64,000 nucleotides of DNA from Meandrina meandrites (taxonomy: Eukaryota; Cnidaria; Anthozoa; Scleractinia; Meandrinidae). The stretch covers positions 29,026,305 to 29,090,304 of the forward strand of contig OY855908.1 of assembly GCA_963693305.1 (NCBI GenBank). Direction: 5' to 3'. Positions 46,601 to 54,530 of this stretch are shown here, piece after piece (positions within the stretch are counted from its first letter, which is position 1; every line of letters begins with the position of its first letter). The translations under genes and the position numbers were made by a program. The notes below the pieces were generated by a model. It searched no databases. It was not told the DNA's origin and saw only the letters and a list, made by a program, of their open reading frames with translations.

Positions 46601-49600
46601 CTTTTTTTTGCAAATATAAGGTATGGGATGTGGCCCTGGAGACAGCCACACCTTTATATAGAGCTGGAGGAGGTGTAACCCTGACAGCGTGGTCACCAGA
46701 TGAGAGGAATCTGTTTGCTGCAACACCTTCCAGCCTGTTCAGGTTAGAACAATCAATAAGAAATTTATTACCCTACAAGGCAGGTCATAAGTGTTGGGTT
46801 ATTTACCCTGATGCTAGGGCAACTGAGTGCTCTCCCCACTCCACTTCTCTCTCCCACAAGCAATGTTTAATTTTTGTCTTCCAACCTGTGTGACACGTGC
46901 AAACTATTTTCATATTGTGTGGTTCCAGAAAATATCCATACTCCCCCCAAAGAAGGGATTGGAAATTCCGGGGAGGAGGGGGGGTCTTGAAGAGCCAAAA
47001 ATTTAAGCAATGTATGAAGCTAAATTGGAATTTCTAGAGGGGTGGGGGGGGGGGTCCATAGGCCAAATCCCTTCTGTGGGGGGATATGGATATTTTCTGG
47101 AACCACACATTGCTTGGGGGGAGGGGTAGGTGGGAGGAGTAAGGGAGGAGTTGTAAAGGAGGGAGAGTAATCAAGTGTGCGCAAAAAGCAAGCATTGGAA
47201 AAACTGTTTGTCTTTTCACTACATAGTTATGACTTCATTAACTTCAATTTAATGTAGGGTATGGGAGACCCAGACATGGACTTGTGAAAAGTGGTCAAAT
47301 TTGTCAGGAGCTTGTCAGGTATTTGAATCAACCTTCACTAACATGTTACTGTTATTTAATCAATAACTATGAAGCAACATAGGTATGCTGTTGAGAAAAA
47401 AAACTTTGACTGTATTTTTGCTTTCCGTGAAGGCGGCATGTTGGAGTCCTGATGGGAAAGTTCTTGTGTTTGCTGTGGCCAATGAACCTGCAATGTATTC
47501 ACTACAATTCCAGGATCAAATTGGTGAGCATATTGAACAACAGATAGCTGATGTATCAGCCGATCAAACAGTACACTCCTCTCTAACTCCCATAAAAACA
47601 CCCCTAAAAAGAAACCAGAATCCCTTTTTTAGGGCATGGCTCAAGGTTATGAGCAAAACTGCCTGGCCAAGAGCCATGTTATGAATTTCTATTTCTTAAC
47701 AGTAAAGCCCCAGCCAAATACTTGCAACATTTCAAAACAACATATTGCAATATTGTTGGGACATGTTGTGAGATGTTGTGAAGGAGCTGGTCACACGCAT
47801 GCAACATTTCAACACAACATATCGCAACATTGTTTTGCACAACATGTTGCACACATTTGGCCACCTTGTTGCAATATGTTGCAACATGTTGGATGATGCT
47901 TTGAAATAGCAAAACCAACTAGTATGCATGCTCTGGCGCAACAATGTTGCGCGAACATTGCCAAACGAGAACACTTTGACCATTTTCAAACCTGAGCCAA
48001 CAAAATGGAATATGTTGCAACAGGGTGGCCAAACATGTACAACATGTTGTGTGCAACAACGTTGCAATATGCTGCATTGAATTGTTGTGAGGGTTTGGCC
48101 GGGGCTTAAAGTTCTATTTATTATGACTGAGGAAGTAACAGGTGACCTGATGTTGCACCCATAACAGCTGTGCCGATATAAAAAGACACAGTTGATTTTC
48201 ACCATAATTGAAGGGCCGCGAAAAAAAACGTCCCCCTCGAATTTTGGCAAAATTGAACATTGTCAAAAACATTCCAAATTTCACATGCAGGTTTGTTTAC
48301 GTGTGCTTTACACTGACCTGTATCTCATTTCGCGTGTCTTTGCTTTCCTGTCGATGATTATCGTATGCAGAAATGAAAATAAAGTGCTTGCAGCTTTCAT
48401 TCTTCACAGTCAGCCAGTAGTATGAGTTTTTCAACACAATGTGTGGTAATCTTTCTTCGTAGAGTTTTGTAAGTGTAACGGGAAGGCGAAGAGAACTTCA
48501 AATGCACCATTACAAGAACTTGCGATGCCGCAGCCATGTTTTCATTTTGATTTGCCTTGGCGGGGGGGGGGGGGGGGGGTAGAAAGGGACTGGATACCAC
48601 ATTGTGAGGTTGAGCTGACATATGAGAAAAGGAAAAAAGATGGCGATTTGCTTGTGAAAATAAAATGCTTCCAGTGTAGCCGTCTGGTGGTTGAAGGACA
48701 TCATAAAGTCTGGATACTCGCAAGTCAATAGCATCTCTCGAAGAACTGAGGGTTGTTCTGCGCTTTGTTTGCACAATAGCGCTATTTTAGGCGCTGGAGG
48801 TGAAAGTTGTCCGACAAAGGCAGGTTGATCCAGGCGGAAAGTCTAAGGCAGGTTTCTTGTCGGGAACTTTGTCAGCACGAGTTTTGCAGTGTTCGCTGGG
48901 ATGCTGCGGCATCAAAGTTGCCGATAAGCGAGCTGGTTTTAGACTTAACAAAATTGTTGGAGTGTTGCGGGCAGGACCTCTACTGTCGACAAAATTCCCG
49001 GTACCTCATTAAATATTCATCAATCGATCGATCGATGCACTGAGCCGAAAACCAAAAAGTGCGTGAAGTCCTGTCTTGATTTCGCGGGATTTTTTGTGGT
49101 GTGTGTGATGCGATGATATAAGGATTGGAGAAGTGAGAGCAAACAGTGCTTTACTGAAAGCAAAACTAAGATGTAGTATGAAAACCAGCATTTAATTTAA
49201 CGTCGACAGCGACCGCCATGCATGTTTACTTCGAGTTCGTTAAATCGGATCGACAGAGCGTGTGTCGTGTCACAAAAGTAGTCGAGTGTTGTGGAGCCAA
49301 ACAAGGAAAAAAAAACAGCTAACTGCAAGCACACCGGATGGAAAGCTAACCTCAAGCAAACCGAAGTGAAAGCTAACCGCAAGCAAACCGGAGTAAAAGC
49401 TAACCGCAAGCAAACTGCACTCAAGGCTAACTGCGGGCCTGGGGTTAAGCGTTTGGTTTATAGCTCAAATGCTAACCCTAATCCCAAACTGAAACGCTAA
49501 CCCTAAACCTTGGAGTTAGGGTTAGAGTTAAAGTTTAGGCTAGGGCTTAGAGCTTGGTTTAAAACAGCCATAACTGGTTAACCGGTTAACCTTCGCTGAT

Positions 49601-52600
49601 TTCATTGTTTCAACAAATGAAAGGCTTCTTTTGTTTATTCCTTATCCAATTAAGACGTCGCAAGCAAAAGCCGTGTTTTTTTGCATGCGTAATTTGTGGA
49701 GAAAGAGACCAAAAAACAGCTGCAGAAATACCGGGCAATGTTAAACACACGTAAACAAAGCTGCATGCAAAATTTGGAGTTGTTTTGACAATGTTCAATT
49801 TTGCCAAAATTCGAGGGGGACGTTTTCTTTCGCGGCCTTTCAATTGTATTAAAAAGTTGAACCTTGAACAAGCACAAACTAACTTCACTTGTCATGAAAT
49901 TTAGTGTTATATCTGATTTAAGGTGATGGTGACAACAACTCATCTGCGACAAAAGGAGCACGCCTGGCTATAAGATGTGCTGATTTGACATCGTACACCT
50001 GGGAGCTGGATACAGAATCAGTGACATTAGGGGGTTGTGTACGCTCCATGGCTTGGGATCCGTTTGGTGAAAGATTGGCAGTTATTTTTAAAGGTATGTG
50101 ACTGAAATGGACTAATGTAGCTGTTCCCAGTGGATGCAGAACTTTTTCTTTAATTGACCTCTCCCTGAGTGGGGCTTTATAGAGCCAATGTAAACAAGCT
50201 GTTACTTAAAAGCAAAATTGAGCTTATCCCAGTTCCATTAGCATGAAGTGACTAGGAGTATTGCTACTCCCCCCTGGATGGGATGCTAGTCCATCGCAGG
50301 GTTACCCCCAGCATTATCTCATCGGTACTTATTTATACACCTTGGTGGAGAGAGGCACTATGAGAATGAAGTGTCTTGCCCAAAAACACAATGCAATGAT
50401 CCCAGGCCCATTGCTCAAACCTGGACCGCTTGATCTCGATCCGACGCACTACCATTAGGCCACAAACATAACATGGTTGAAATTAAATCCCAGCTGGCAG
50501 GAGGCAGACCAGTGGCTATAATTTACAAGCATTGCCAAGGGGTTGAACTCAGGACTACTAAGAACAAACCAGCTAGGACTTGAACCACTGACCAACAAAT
50601 TTCTAACTACTCAGCCATGTGCACTGCCTCCTTCGTTGGCTGGAAAGGCCTTTAGACCAGCATAAAGAGCGATTTACACTGTACAACTTTCTCCCATTCC
50701 ACAGGCTTAGGTCAAGACTACAACACTATTACTTGGTGTAAACAACCTACCACATCCTTACAACAGACATGCGCCATGTTACAAATGGTCCTAGTCGTGT
50801 TGAAGGCCTGTCATAAGCTTGTCCCATGGAAGGAAGTCATACTGTGTAAACGGCCCAACAACAGATTAATCCTCTGACCAAAATTTTCCATTCCAAATCT
50901 TTCCTACTCCCACCCAAAGGTCATCTTCTATAGCAGAGGTTGGCCATTGTCTAGATTAATTACTTAATATGTAATTGTTAATTCTTTCACACAGATGAAG
51001 ACAAACATGCTCAAGAACTAGTTGCTGTATTCAAAACAAGATTGAAACCAACATTTGAAGTCATGCCTAGGTAATGGAATAAATGGGGAAACTAATTTTG
51101 TTAATAATTATGATTTATGATTTATTAGGACTTGTGAAAGACGTCAAGTCTCTTACATACAATTGATAACTATAAAGGAACAACAAACATCGCAAATAAA
51201 ATTGATATTTAATATTTCAAAATTATTGAAGTGCGGAAAATCAAGGTAAAGGTAAAGTTTGCAAACAAGCGTAATGGACCAAAAGGGCAGGGCTTATATT
51301 CCGGTTTCTGTAGCATGAAGGGACTAGGAGTATTTCTACTCCCTCCTGGATGGGATGCTAGTCCATCACAGGGTTAAGACTGGCAGTTAATTAAGTTAAA
51401 TAAGTTAATTCACCAGTACCCATTTACATTTATACACCTGGGCGGAGAGAGGCACTATGAGGGTAAAGTGACTTGCTCAAGAACCTCATTGCAGTGCCCT
51501 GGTAAGGGCTCGAACCCGGACCTCTCAATCCAGAGTCCAGTGCAAAACCGCGCCACCACGCCTCCCACAGCAAATCAAGGTTTGGATATAATCTTGGATT
51601 TAACTGCCAGTAATTTGGGCTGCTACAATATGTTTTCTTTACTTTTCTTGGAAAAGTTCTATCAAATAAAATTAATAGTACAGTGGAACCCCGTTAATAC
51701 GGCCACCAATGGGCCATGGAAATTTGGCCGTATTAAAGGGGCACTATCACGGCTGAAATATCATATTTTATAAGAATGGGCTGTAGCTTGCTATAAATTG
51801 TACTTAATTGTCTTGCAATAGGAAGAAAAAAAGGCTTACAGTGGTAAATGCAAAGAAATATCAACTAAGAGGAACAGTGACTAATAAAATGTTCAAAATT
51901 TCACCAGAATGGCAGCTTTGAATTCTGGACATCCTGTCCAAAAATCAATCGCAATCCACTTCCATCCTTGCAATCCTGTACTTCTTCCTCAAAATAACTG
52001 TTCTATCCTGTTTTGTGGGATCTATTTATCAAATTTATTCATGTATTTGGTGGCATTTGGAAATATACTGAGGAAATTAGAAAATAGAAATTTCTATGAT
52101 CAGCCGTGATAGTGCCCCTTTAACGGGGTGGCTGTATAAACGGGGTAGGGTCAAATTTCATGACTGGTCTACTTCAAGTGACGTCTTGACAGATACACAT
52201 CACAATTGAACAGAGCCACATCAAAATGCTAACGAATCTATTAGACCTTGATAACAATCTTTCTGTAAGAGATGTTCACAAAGAGGAGTAAAGCTCAAAG
52301 AGATCCATAGGCGTTTTGAATATAATATCATTCAATATTGTTTCTCAAGTACTGTATTTGTTTCGTTTGGTCAATAATTATTAATGGGTATTTGGTTCGA
52401 GTGGCCGTATTAGCGGGGTTATATTATAAAGGATTGTATAGTTTGGGATTTCAGAATGTGGCCGTTGGCCGTATTAATGGGGTGGCCGCATTAATGGGGT
52501 TTTATTATAAGAAAATGTATGGCCATTTTGCCGGGACAAAAAAAAGTGGCCGTAATAACGAGGTGGCCATATAACGAGGTGGCCGTAAGGCGGGGTTCCA

Positions 52601-53826
52601 CTGTAAGTGATTTGATGAAAACATGATGACAACTTTGATAGTTTTGACATGTCACTTAACTATCTTTAACTCATTGGAAGGCACAATCCTAAACAGAAAC
52701 ATTTCACTTGAAGTTTAAAGCATGTCACTCAACAAGCTGGAGCCTGTAGACATAAAGGTGCTGTCATAAAAGGGTTTTGTTAGAGTTCATTGGAAACAGA
52801 TCAGAAACTTATTATTTCTATGTTCCAAAATTATACAAGTTAATAATACACTTCTGTTAGTATATATCATGCCATTATGTTCAAGTAATATTGTTAAATT
52901 TCTCTGTATTATGCAGTGGTTTTGTAAGAGGACCTCCTAATACAGTCCCAGAACTTGTTACCTTCCAACAAGACTTCAAGAAAGGAGCACTTCTGACTGT
53001 TGTAAGTTTTGTTGAACGCTTTTACTCGCATGTGGAACCAAGTTCAAAACTGAAATATGTCTAATTTCTGCCTGTTTCTCAGCTAGTGTTTTTTTATTAA
53101 AAAACACTGAGAAACAGGCAGTTCAACATTCTGCAGAAATAAGTTCCAAATTGAGTCCAACAATACAAGCACCTGAAAAAAAAAAACTCACTTTGCAACT
53201 TATTTTACACGCGCTACAGTTTTTAATCATCTCATGATTTTAGTACCACATGCTACTCCAGATTTCACTTAATTAGGAGGCAAAGTGGTTGAGTGGTCTG
53301 CAGAGTGTTGAACGTAAAATCTGGAAGCTACAGGGCTCTTCAAATCCTGTTCTGACCACTAGCTGGTGTTGTTCTCAGTAGACCCAAGTTGAACTCATCG
53401 GCTAAGATTGTAAAAAAACCCACTGATCTGCCTCCTGTCAGCTGCGATTTTTAATTGTTCATTTACATCATAATGTCTCAGAGTTTGGTTATCAATATAT
53501 TTAAAAATTTGTGTCTTATATTTTACTTTTCACATGCAAAAAGTACTGCTCAGTAGTATTCATTTGAATGGTCATACACATAACCTTGTACAAAATGACA
53601 TGTTGATAAACAGTACCACATGAAAATACTGCTCAATAGCTTTTATTATGGTTTGAACTGCTAATAGTTTTTTTCCTTCTTATTTTTATTTTATTTTTGT
53701 TGTTTTCAGTGTTGGTCAGATGGCAGTATCTCATTCATCCCATTGCTATTTTCTCAATCTCCTCTCATTAGCTCGCCAAGTCGGTTTGAAAATGCAACAC
53801 ATGCAAATACTTTGTCGTCACATTGA
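34606..53826 (+). CDS. AAAS: Aladin, WD-repeat nucleoporin, complete, 17 exons
   Basis: Nuclear pore protein anchored by NDC1 at the cytoplasmic face. Exons: 34606-34734, 35382-35518, 35638-35693, 36369-36460, 43539-43585, 43951-44017, 44276-44307, 44765-44824, 45402-45485, 45847-45967, 46621-46742, 47258-47318, 47433-47523, 49923-50093, 50995-51070, 52917-53001, 53710-53826. All phases join, giving 515 residues (human 546). Diagnostic segments: start MSSLSVFPPPPAEGEITL, FAWHPHVAKFVLA, YPGHSPVTTVSWSPSGQLL, RAGGGVTLTAWSPDE, CWSPDGKVL and SMAWDPFGERLAV, matching the order of WD blades in vertebrate aladin. The N- and C-terminal tails are short. Intron 4 carries a Bel/Pao element; other introns are full of SINEs and MITEs without touching exons. 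Confidence 0.95.
35872..36085 (+). repeat. SINE family A copy with tRNA-like head
   Basis: Head 35872-35945 has A-box TGGCCGAGTGGTTTAGGG and B-box GGGTTCAAGCC with near-complete acceptor pairing; body CAGCTGGTCTGCCTCCTGCC. The best preserved of the four copies, in AAAS intron 3. Confidence 0.75.
36552..36750. repeat. 200-bp MITE with CCCTCCAAGTTTA ends
   Basis: CCCTCCAAGTTTA on the left, TAAACTTGGAGGG on the right, with internal repeats of TTTTAGTCGCCA. CATTA on both sides may be a target duplication. Confidence 0.55.
36833..37135 (+). repeat. SINE family B copy
   Basis: Same family as 23511-23778; contains GGCAAGACACTTTTCTCTC and CCAGGGGGGAGTAGAAATAC. Lies in AAAS intron 4 just before the Bel/Pao element. 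Confidence 0.7.
37247..37473 (-). repeat. 3' LTR of the Bel/Pao element
   Basis: 227 bp with TG...CA ends. The polypurine tract GAGGGGGAGAA (minus strand, 37474-37484) lies directly beside it. Confidence 0.95.
37519..40866 (-). CDS. Bel/Pao pol: reverse transcriptase, RNase H, integrase
   Basis: 1,115 residues. Order of domains: reverse transcriptase (VADIKEMFSQI, catalytic MYMDDILDS), the A17-type region typical of Pao, RNase H (TFVDAS, ELMAA, WTDSMDV), integrase zinc site (HNRGHHN ... CNFCK), integrase core with Asp in GVDFAGPF, Asp in SDNGTNF and Glu in GIFEALI, and the C-terminal DUF5641-type domain. The frame overlaps gag by 61 bases in the -1 frame. It is open upstream only from about 40930, so translation must shift within the overlap unless the shift is a mutation. 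The cDNA made would be integrated with a 5-bp duplication as seen. Confidence 0.95.
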   Translation of the reverse strand: MREMWEIDSLGVRNSDVNQLSQEEISAMTKAEKSRRWIGGRYEVAIPWKEELPSLPDNREEAEKRLYSLEKSLLKKPEVAQRYKEAMNANVDKGYVRKRESEVANDGPSWYLPHFPVIREDRETTKVRIVFDSAAKCKGKSLNDAMLTGPKLQRDVLEILLRFRQKPVALVADIKEMFSQIVLAEKDRRYHRLLWRDLDVTKPVEVYEAVRLVFGDRASPYLAQFVVRSHAQDFIDKYPVAAQVMIQDMYMDDILDSEDSETDAILVREDLTKLLSDAGFHAQKWCSNRMKVLEGITENDRATGVKFEESELPSVKTLGVKWNANEDEFSFIVKEINLPVYTKRGLLSRIATLFDPLQFLAPYTIRAKMALQESWLRGLDWDEEFPDDLKASTRQWVEQLSEAPKVKIPRCYRHDEEVDQVSLHTFVDASRLAYGAVSYARYRYVSGHISAALVTAKARVAPIKAVSIPRLELMAAVLGVRLAETVSEKLEIPLSQHTVWTDSMDVIYWIRGHSRRLKSFVANRVAEIQRKSRPTQWRHVPSEENPADDATRGLDLRDLSAESRWFRGPAFLHEGEEFWPSGSRPGQTDCTEEGKQELLKNNFTFQGKKSLPLLDAEKFSSWLRLLRTTAYVLRFISKCKKEQRNVSSDNQEKNVWPNANLKETLEPEEIKNAEKYWVCEAQRERFTEELTNLKGGGTVSKSSQLWRLSPFMDSDGILRVGGRLELSSLPYDAKHPVILPKKHHISKLIVAHVHNRGHHNLGVNFTLAELRQKFWIVSGREEIKRWERECNFCKLQRKRRGEQIMAPLPDVRLGTSLRCFAHCGVDFAGPFVVTLTRKVTVKRYLCLFTCASSRAVHLEVAFSLDTASFLNAFSRMVRRRGKPDVMISDNGTNFTSADKELRDLVSNLDQTKIKEQATNDGIQWRFNPPGGSHHGGIFEALIKSAKKALRAILGETKVTDEELLTAVVEVEGILNSRPLTYCSSDPNDEHVLTPNHFLYGQVGGQLAPRVIDDIAFNPRNRWRFVQDLINKCWRRWMKEYLSTLNTRNKWVDQKRNVAPGDVVLLVDTSNPKGHWPLGRIQEVFPGPDGQVRVVRVRSAGKDYVRPITKLCPLEL
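40806..43166 (-). CDS. Bel/Pao gag-protease
   Basis: 786 residues. A charged coiled-coil region (about 150-230), then a DUF1759 capsid-like domain (around TLTVFSGDKDLYHDWK), a cysteine/histidine region with CALCHGPH and CYCCLSSGHQGKNC zinc knuckles, and an aspartic protease with active site FLDDGSDSTY near residue 590. Forms particles and processes the polyprotein. Most Bel/Pao elements have a single gag-pol frame; here the frame ends at 40806 and pol continues in the -1 frame. Confidence 0.9.
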   Translation of the reverse strand: MAEKDGVADGENVAVGIEKADDIESRTSRQIEYLHRRRAAFKGVITKNTKKAKDIVARNGSRTVIRCVKERVSQAFQNAHQTTKDIMALQGDNVHQRVEAEEWLDQLRSEFEDIVDTIEEFLEHRADEPPSVFGDLTVDRLSDVDDKASQPSEVSDGSLASSAAEKFAKAEIAALKAKQEKKRLKEELKLQENAAQIKIQQEEDEAERLKMEAELLSKCAGSKVQKTEKPSQKVSKRTSYSEKTESDEDEEFDSKDVDRMFKGIKKPTLTVFSGDKDLYHDWKAQFEIFVDQMKVPAKTKMMMLKNSLSGKPLRVVERLGYTPRQYQTALEKLDQKYGGEKRLMQRHLEAILRASPVEEANLKELEIFSDRLTDVVAKLEDNDQHQELTGVSALYISVQQKIPESLLVSYQEWLHRKTRKDGLTTFSKWLQKQVVYRMDVEEVKERTKKKKEDSVESKKTKKGAAHNTTTKPSPKCALCHGPHKITSCKKWGETSVKDRWEVAKENDLCYCCLSSGHQGKNCLENNRCGINDCKGTHHFHLHFEQRPNPPNPPERVDAAVGTRSAFGESEFHSAGDVVLRTVPVWLEGLDGQAIKVNAFLDDGSDSTYVREDIITALGLVANERSLRLSTLTDSCVPLKSKKVTLTIKSLDGKTQSNIEAWTLQEMCQGLSIPDWNQHKIKWDHLKNITFPKAPGRNTIDILIGSDHPELSLALSECYGPIGAPVARKTPLGWTCVGRLPALPSAKRIAFARTFRTQTLRETALMNNCEKCGRLTLSEFEIRTLTN
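43207..43223 (-). other. Primer binding site, tRNA-Tyr type
   Basis: On the minus strand TGGTCCTTCGAGCCGGA begins 5 bases inside the 5' LTR. It complements the 3' end of animal tRNA-Tyr including CCA. Confidence 0.7.
43229..43455 (-). repeat. 5' LTR of the Bel/Pao element
   Basis: 227 bp, identical as read to the 3' LTR. Confidence 0.95.
46916..47110. repeat. MITE with TGTGTGGTTCCAG ends
   Basis: About 195 bp; the ends pair over 30 bases (TGTGGTTCCAGAAAATATCC and complement) and the middle is G-rich. A truncated copy is at 8828. Lies in AAAS intron 11. Confidence 0.7.
47703..48109. repeat. CAACATGTTG-rich inverted-repeat element
   Basis: Ends AAGCCCCAGCCAAA and TTTGGCCGGGGCTT. The interior holds many copies of CAACAT, ATGTTG and the palindrome CAACATGTTG in both orientations. 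A split copy lies at 26065-26640. Confidence 0.65.
48205..49853. mobile_element. 1.65-kb inverted-repeat element in AAAS intron 13
   Basis: Ends TTGAAGGGCCGCGAAA and its complement; the inverted arms are about 110-150 bp and share GTCCCCCTCGAATTTTGGC. No transposase is recognised. It contains a 27-bp tandem repeat (49313-49440), a G run at 48560-48579 and a TTAGGGTTAG word. Confidence 0.65.
49313..49440 (+). repeat. 27-bp tandem repeat, about 4.5 units
   Basis: Units of the form GCTAACCGCAAGCAAACCGG plus seven bases. The period is a multiple of three and an open frame reads ANRKQTGVK-like nonamers; probably not translated. Confidence 0.75.
50222..50462 (-). repeat. SINE family B copy
   Basis: Minus-strand copy, directly followed by a family A copy. 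Contains CTCCCCCCTGGATGGGATGC. Confidence 0.7.
50466..50636 (-). repeat. SINE family A copy
   Basis: Minus-strand copy with CCCAGCTGGCAGGAGGCAGA and a tRNA-like head at the right end. Confidence 0.65.
50664..50851. repeat. MITE related to 26258-26457
   Basis: AGAGCGATTTACACTGTACA at the left and TACTGTGTAAACGGCC at the right; the interior shares AAATGGTCCTAGTCGTG-like sequence with the other copy. Confidence 0.55.
51290..51567 (-). repeat. SINE family B copy
   Basis: Minus strand; head at the right (GGGCTCGAACCCGGA), body with CTCCTGGATGGGATGCTAGT. In AAAS intron 15. Confidence 0.7.
51681..52603. mobile_element. Non-autonomous Tc1/mariner-pogo-like element, TA-flanked
   Basis: Ends CAGTGGAACCCCGTTAATAC and GGCGGGGTTCCACTG with TA at both sides (51679-51680, 52604-52605). 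Subterminal words GGCCGTATTAACGGGGTGGC repeat many times near the right end. No transposase. A second element is inserted in it at 51737-52119. Confidence 0.75.
51737..52119. mobile_element. 383-bp TTAA-flanked MITE (piggyBac-like)
   Basis: AGGGGCACTATCACGGCTG and its complement at the two ends, flanked by TTAA at 51733-51736 and 52120-52123. It interrupts the pogo-like element. Related copy at 62734-63424. Confidence 0.75.
53068..53121. repeat. Perfect-arm hairpin
   Basis: CTGCCTGTTTCTCAG pairs with CTGAGAAACAGGCAG, and the middle pairs as GTGTTTTTT/AAAAAACAC. In AAAS intron 16. Confidence 0.7.
53274..53470 (+). repeat. SINE family A copy
   Basis: GGAGGCAAAGTGGTTGAGTG head and CTGCCTCCTGTCAGCTGCGA body. 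In AAAS intron 16. Confidence 0.6.
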
Positions 53827-53935
53827 TTTTTGAAAACAAAACAAAACTTGTACATAAGATGTCGCTTATGAAATGATATTTTGTAAAAAAGATAAAATTG
53901 TGTTCTATAGTTCATGAAAAACATATTAAACACAA

Positions 53936-53941
53936 AATAAA
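53936..53941 (+). terminator. AAAS polyadenylation signal
   Basis: AATAAA 110 bases after the stop codon. Confidence 0.6.
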
Positions 53942-54296
53942 GCTGCCCATTTAATTTGTTTCACATATACTGTACAATAGCCAAGATTGTAATATTGTTT
54001 GTTAACAATTATGCTCTCAACCACTGTATATGTGAATGAAGTCATTAATGAATATGGACTCTATGTAAAAATGAAGAAAAATGATGGTCATAGTTATACC
54101 CCTTATATATTGTGGCTTCCTTTATAGCTCAGTAATTGCACAGGCATGATGAAGCCTTGAAGTTTCTTAATGGCTGACAGTGTTACTGTTCTTTATTTTG
54201 CCAATGTCATGATTTTGCAGTTACAATATGTCATTCATAGCATTTCCCTATAGCACTGTTTGGTTGAGATGCATTTTGATTTGCTGTTGATAGTTA

Positions 54297-54528
54297 CAGT
54301 GCGACTACTCCGACCAAGGCCACCCAAGCAAATTCTTTGCAAATTAAATGTAAACGTATGAAAATCTTGGATGTTTACAATAACTCTTTTGACAAATAAG
54401 CGATCCAACCAAGCTGCACACCACAGAATCAGTACTTTGTGACAGTTTTTATCGGTTCAACACGCAAATGCCACAGGTCAATTTCCAAAGAATTTGCTTG
54501 GGTGGCCTTGGTTGGAGTAGTCGCACTG
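54297..54528. repeat. 232-bp MITE with 46-bp ends, TA-flanked
   Basis: CAGTGCGACTACTCC at the left and GGAGTAGTCGCACTG at the right; pairing goes on to the CAAATTCTTTG word. TA on both sides indicates a mariner-type duplication. Confidence 0.8.
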
Positions 54529-54530
54529 TA

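Noticed and set aside
48525..48774. Proline/glycine-rich open frames around the G run
   Set aside because: Result of the G run within an inverted-repeat element; no start context or splice support.
49500..49560. Telomeric repeat tract
   Set aside because: Only one or two TTAGGG units in a degenerate context inside a mobile element.
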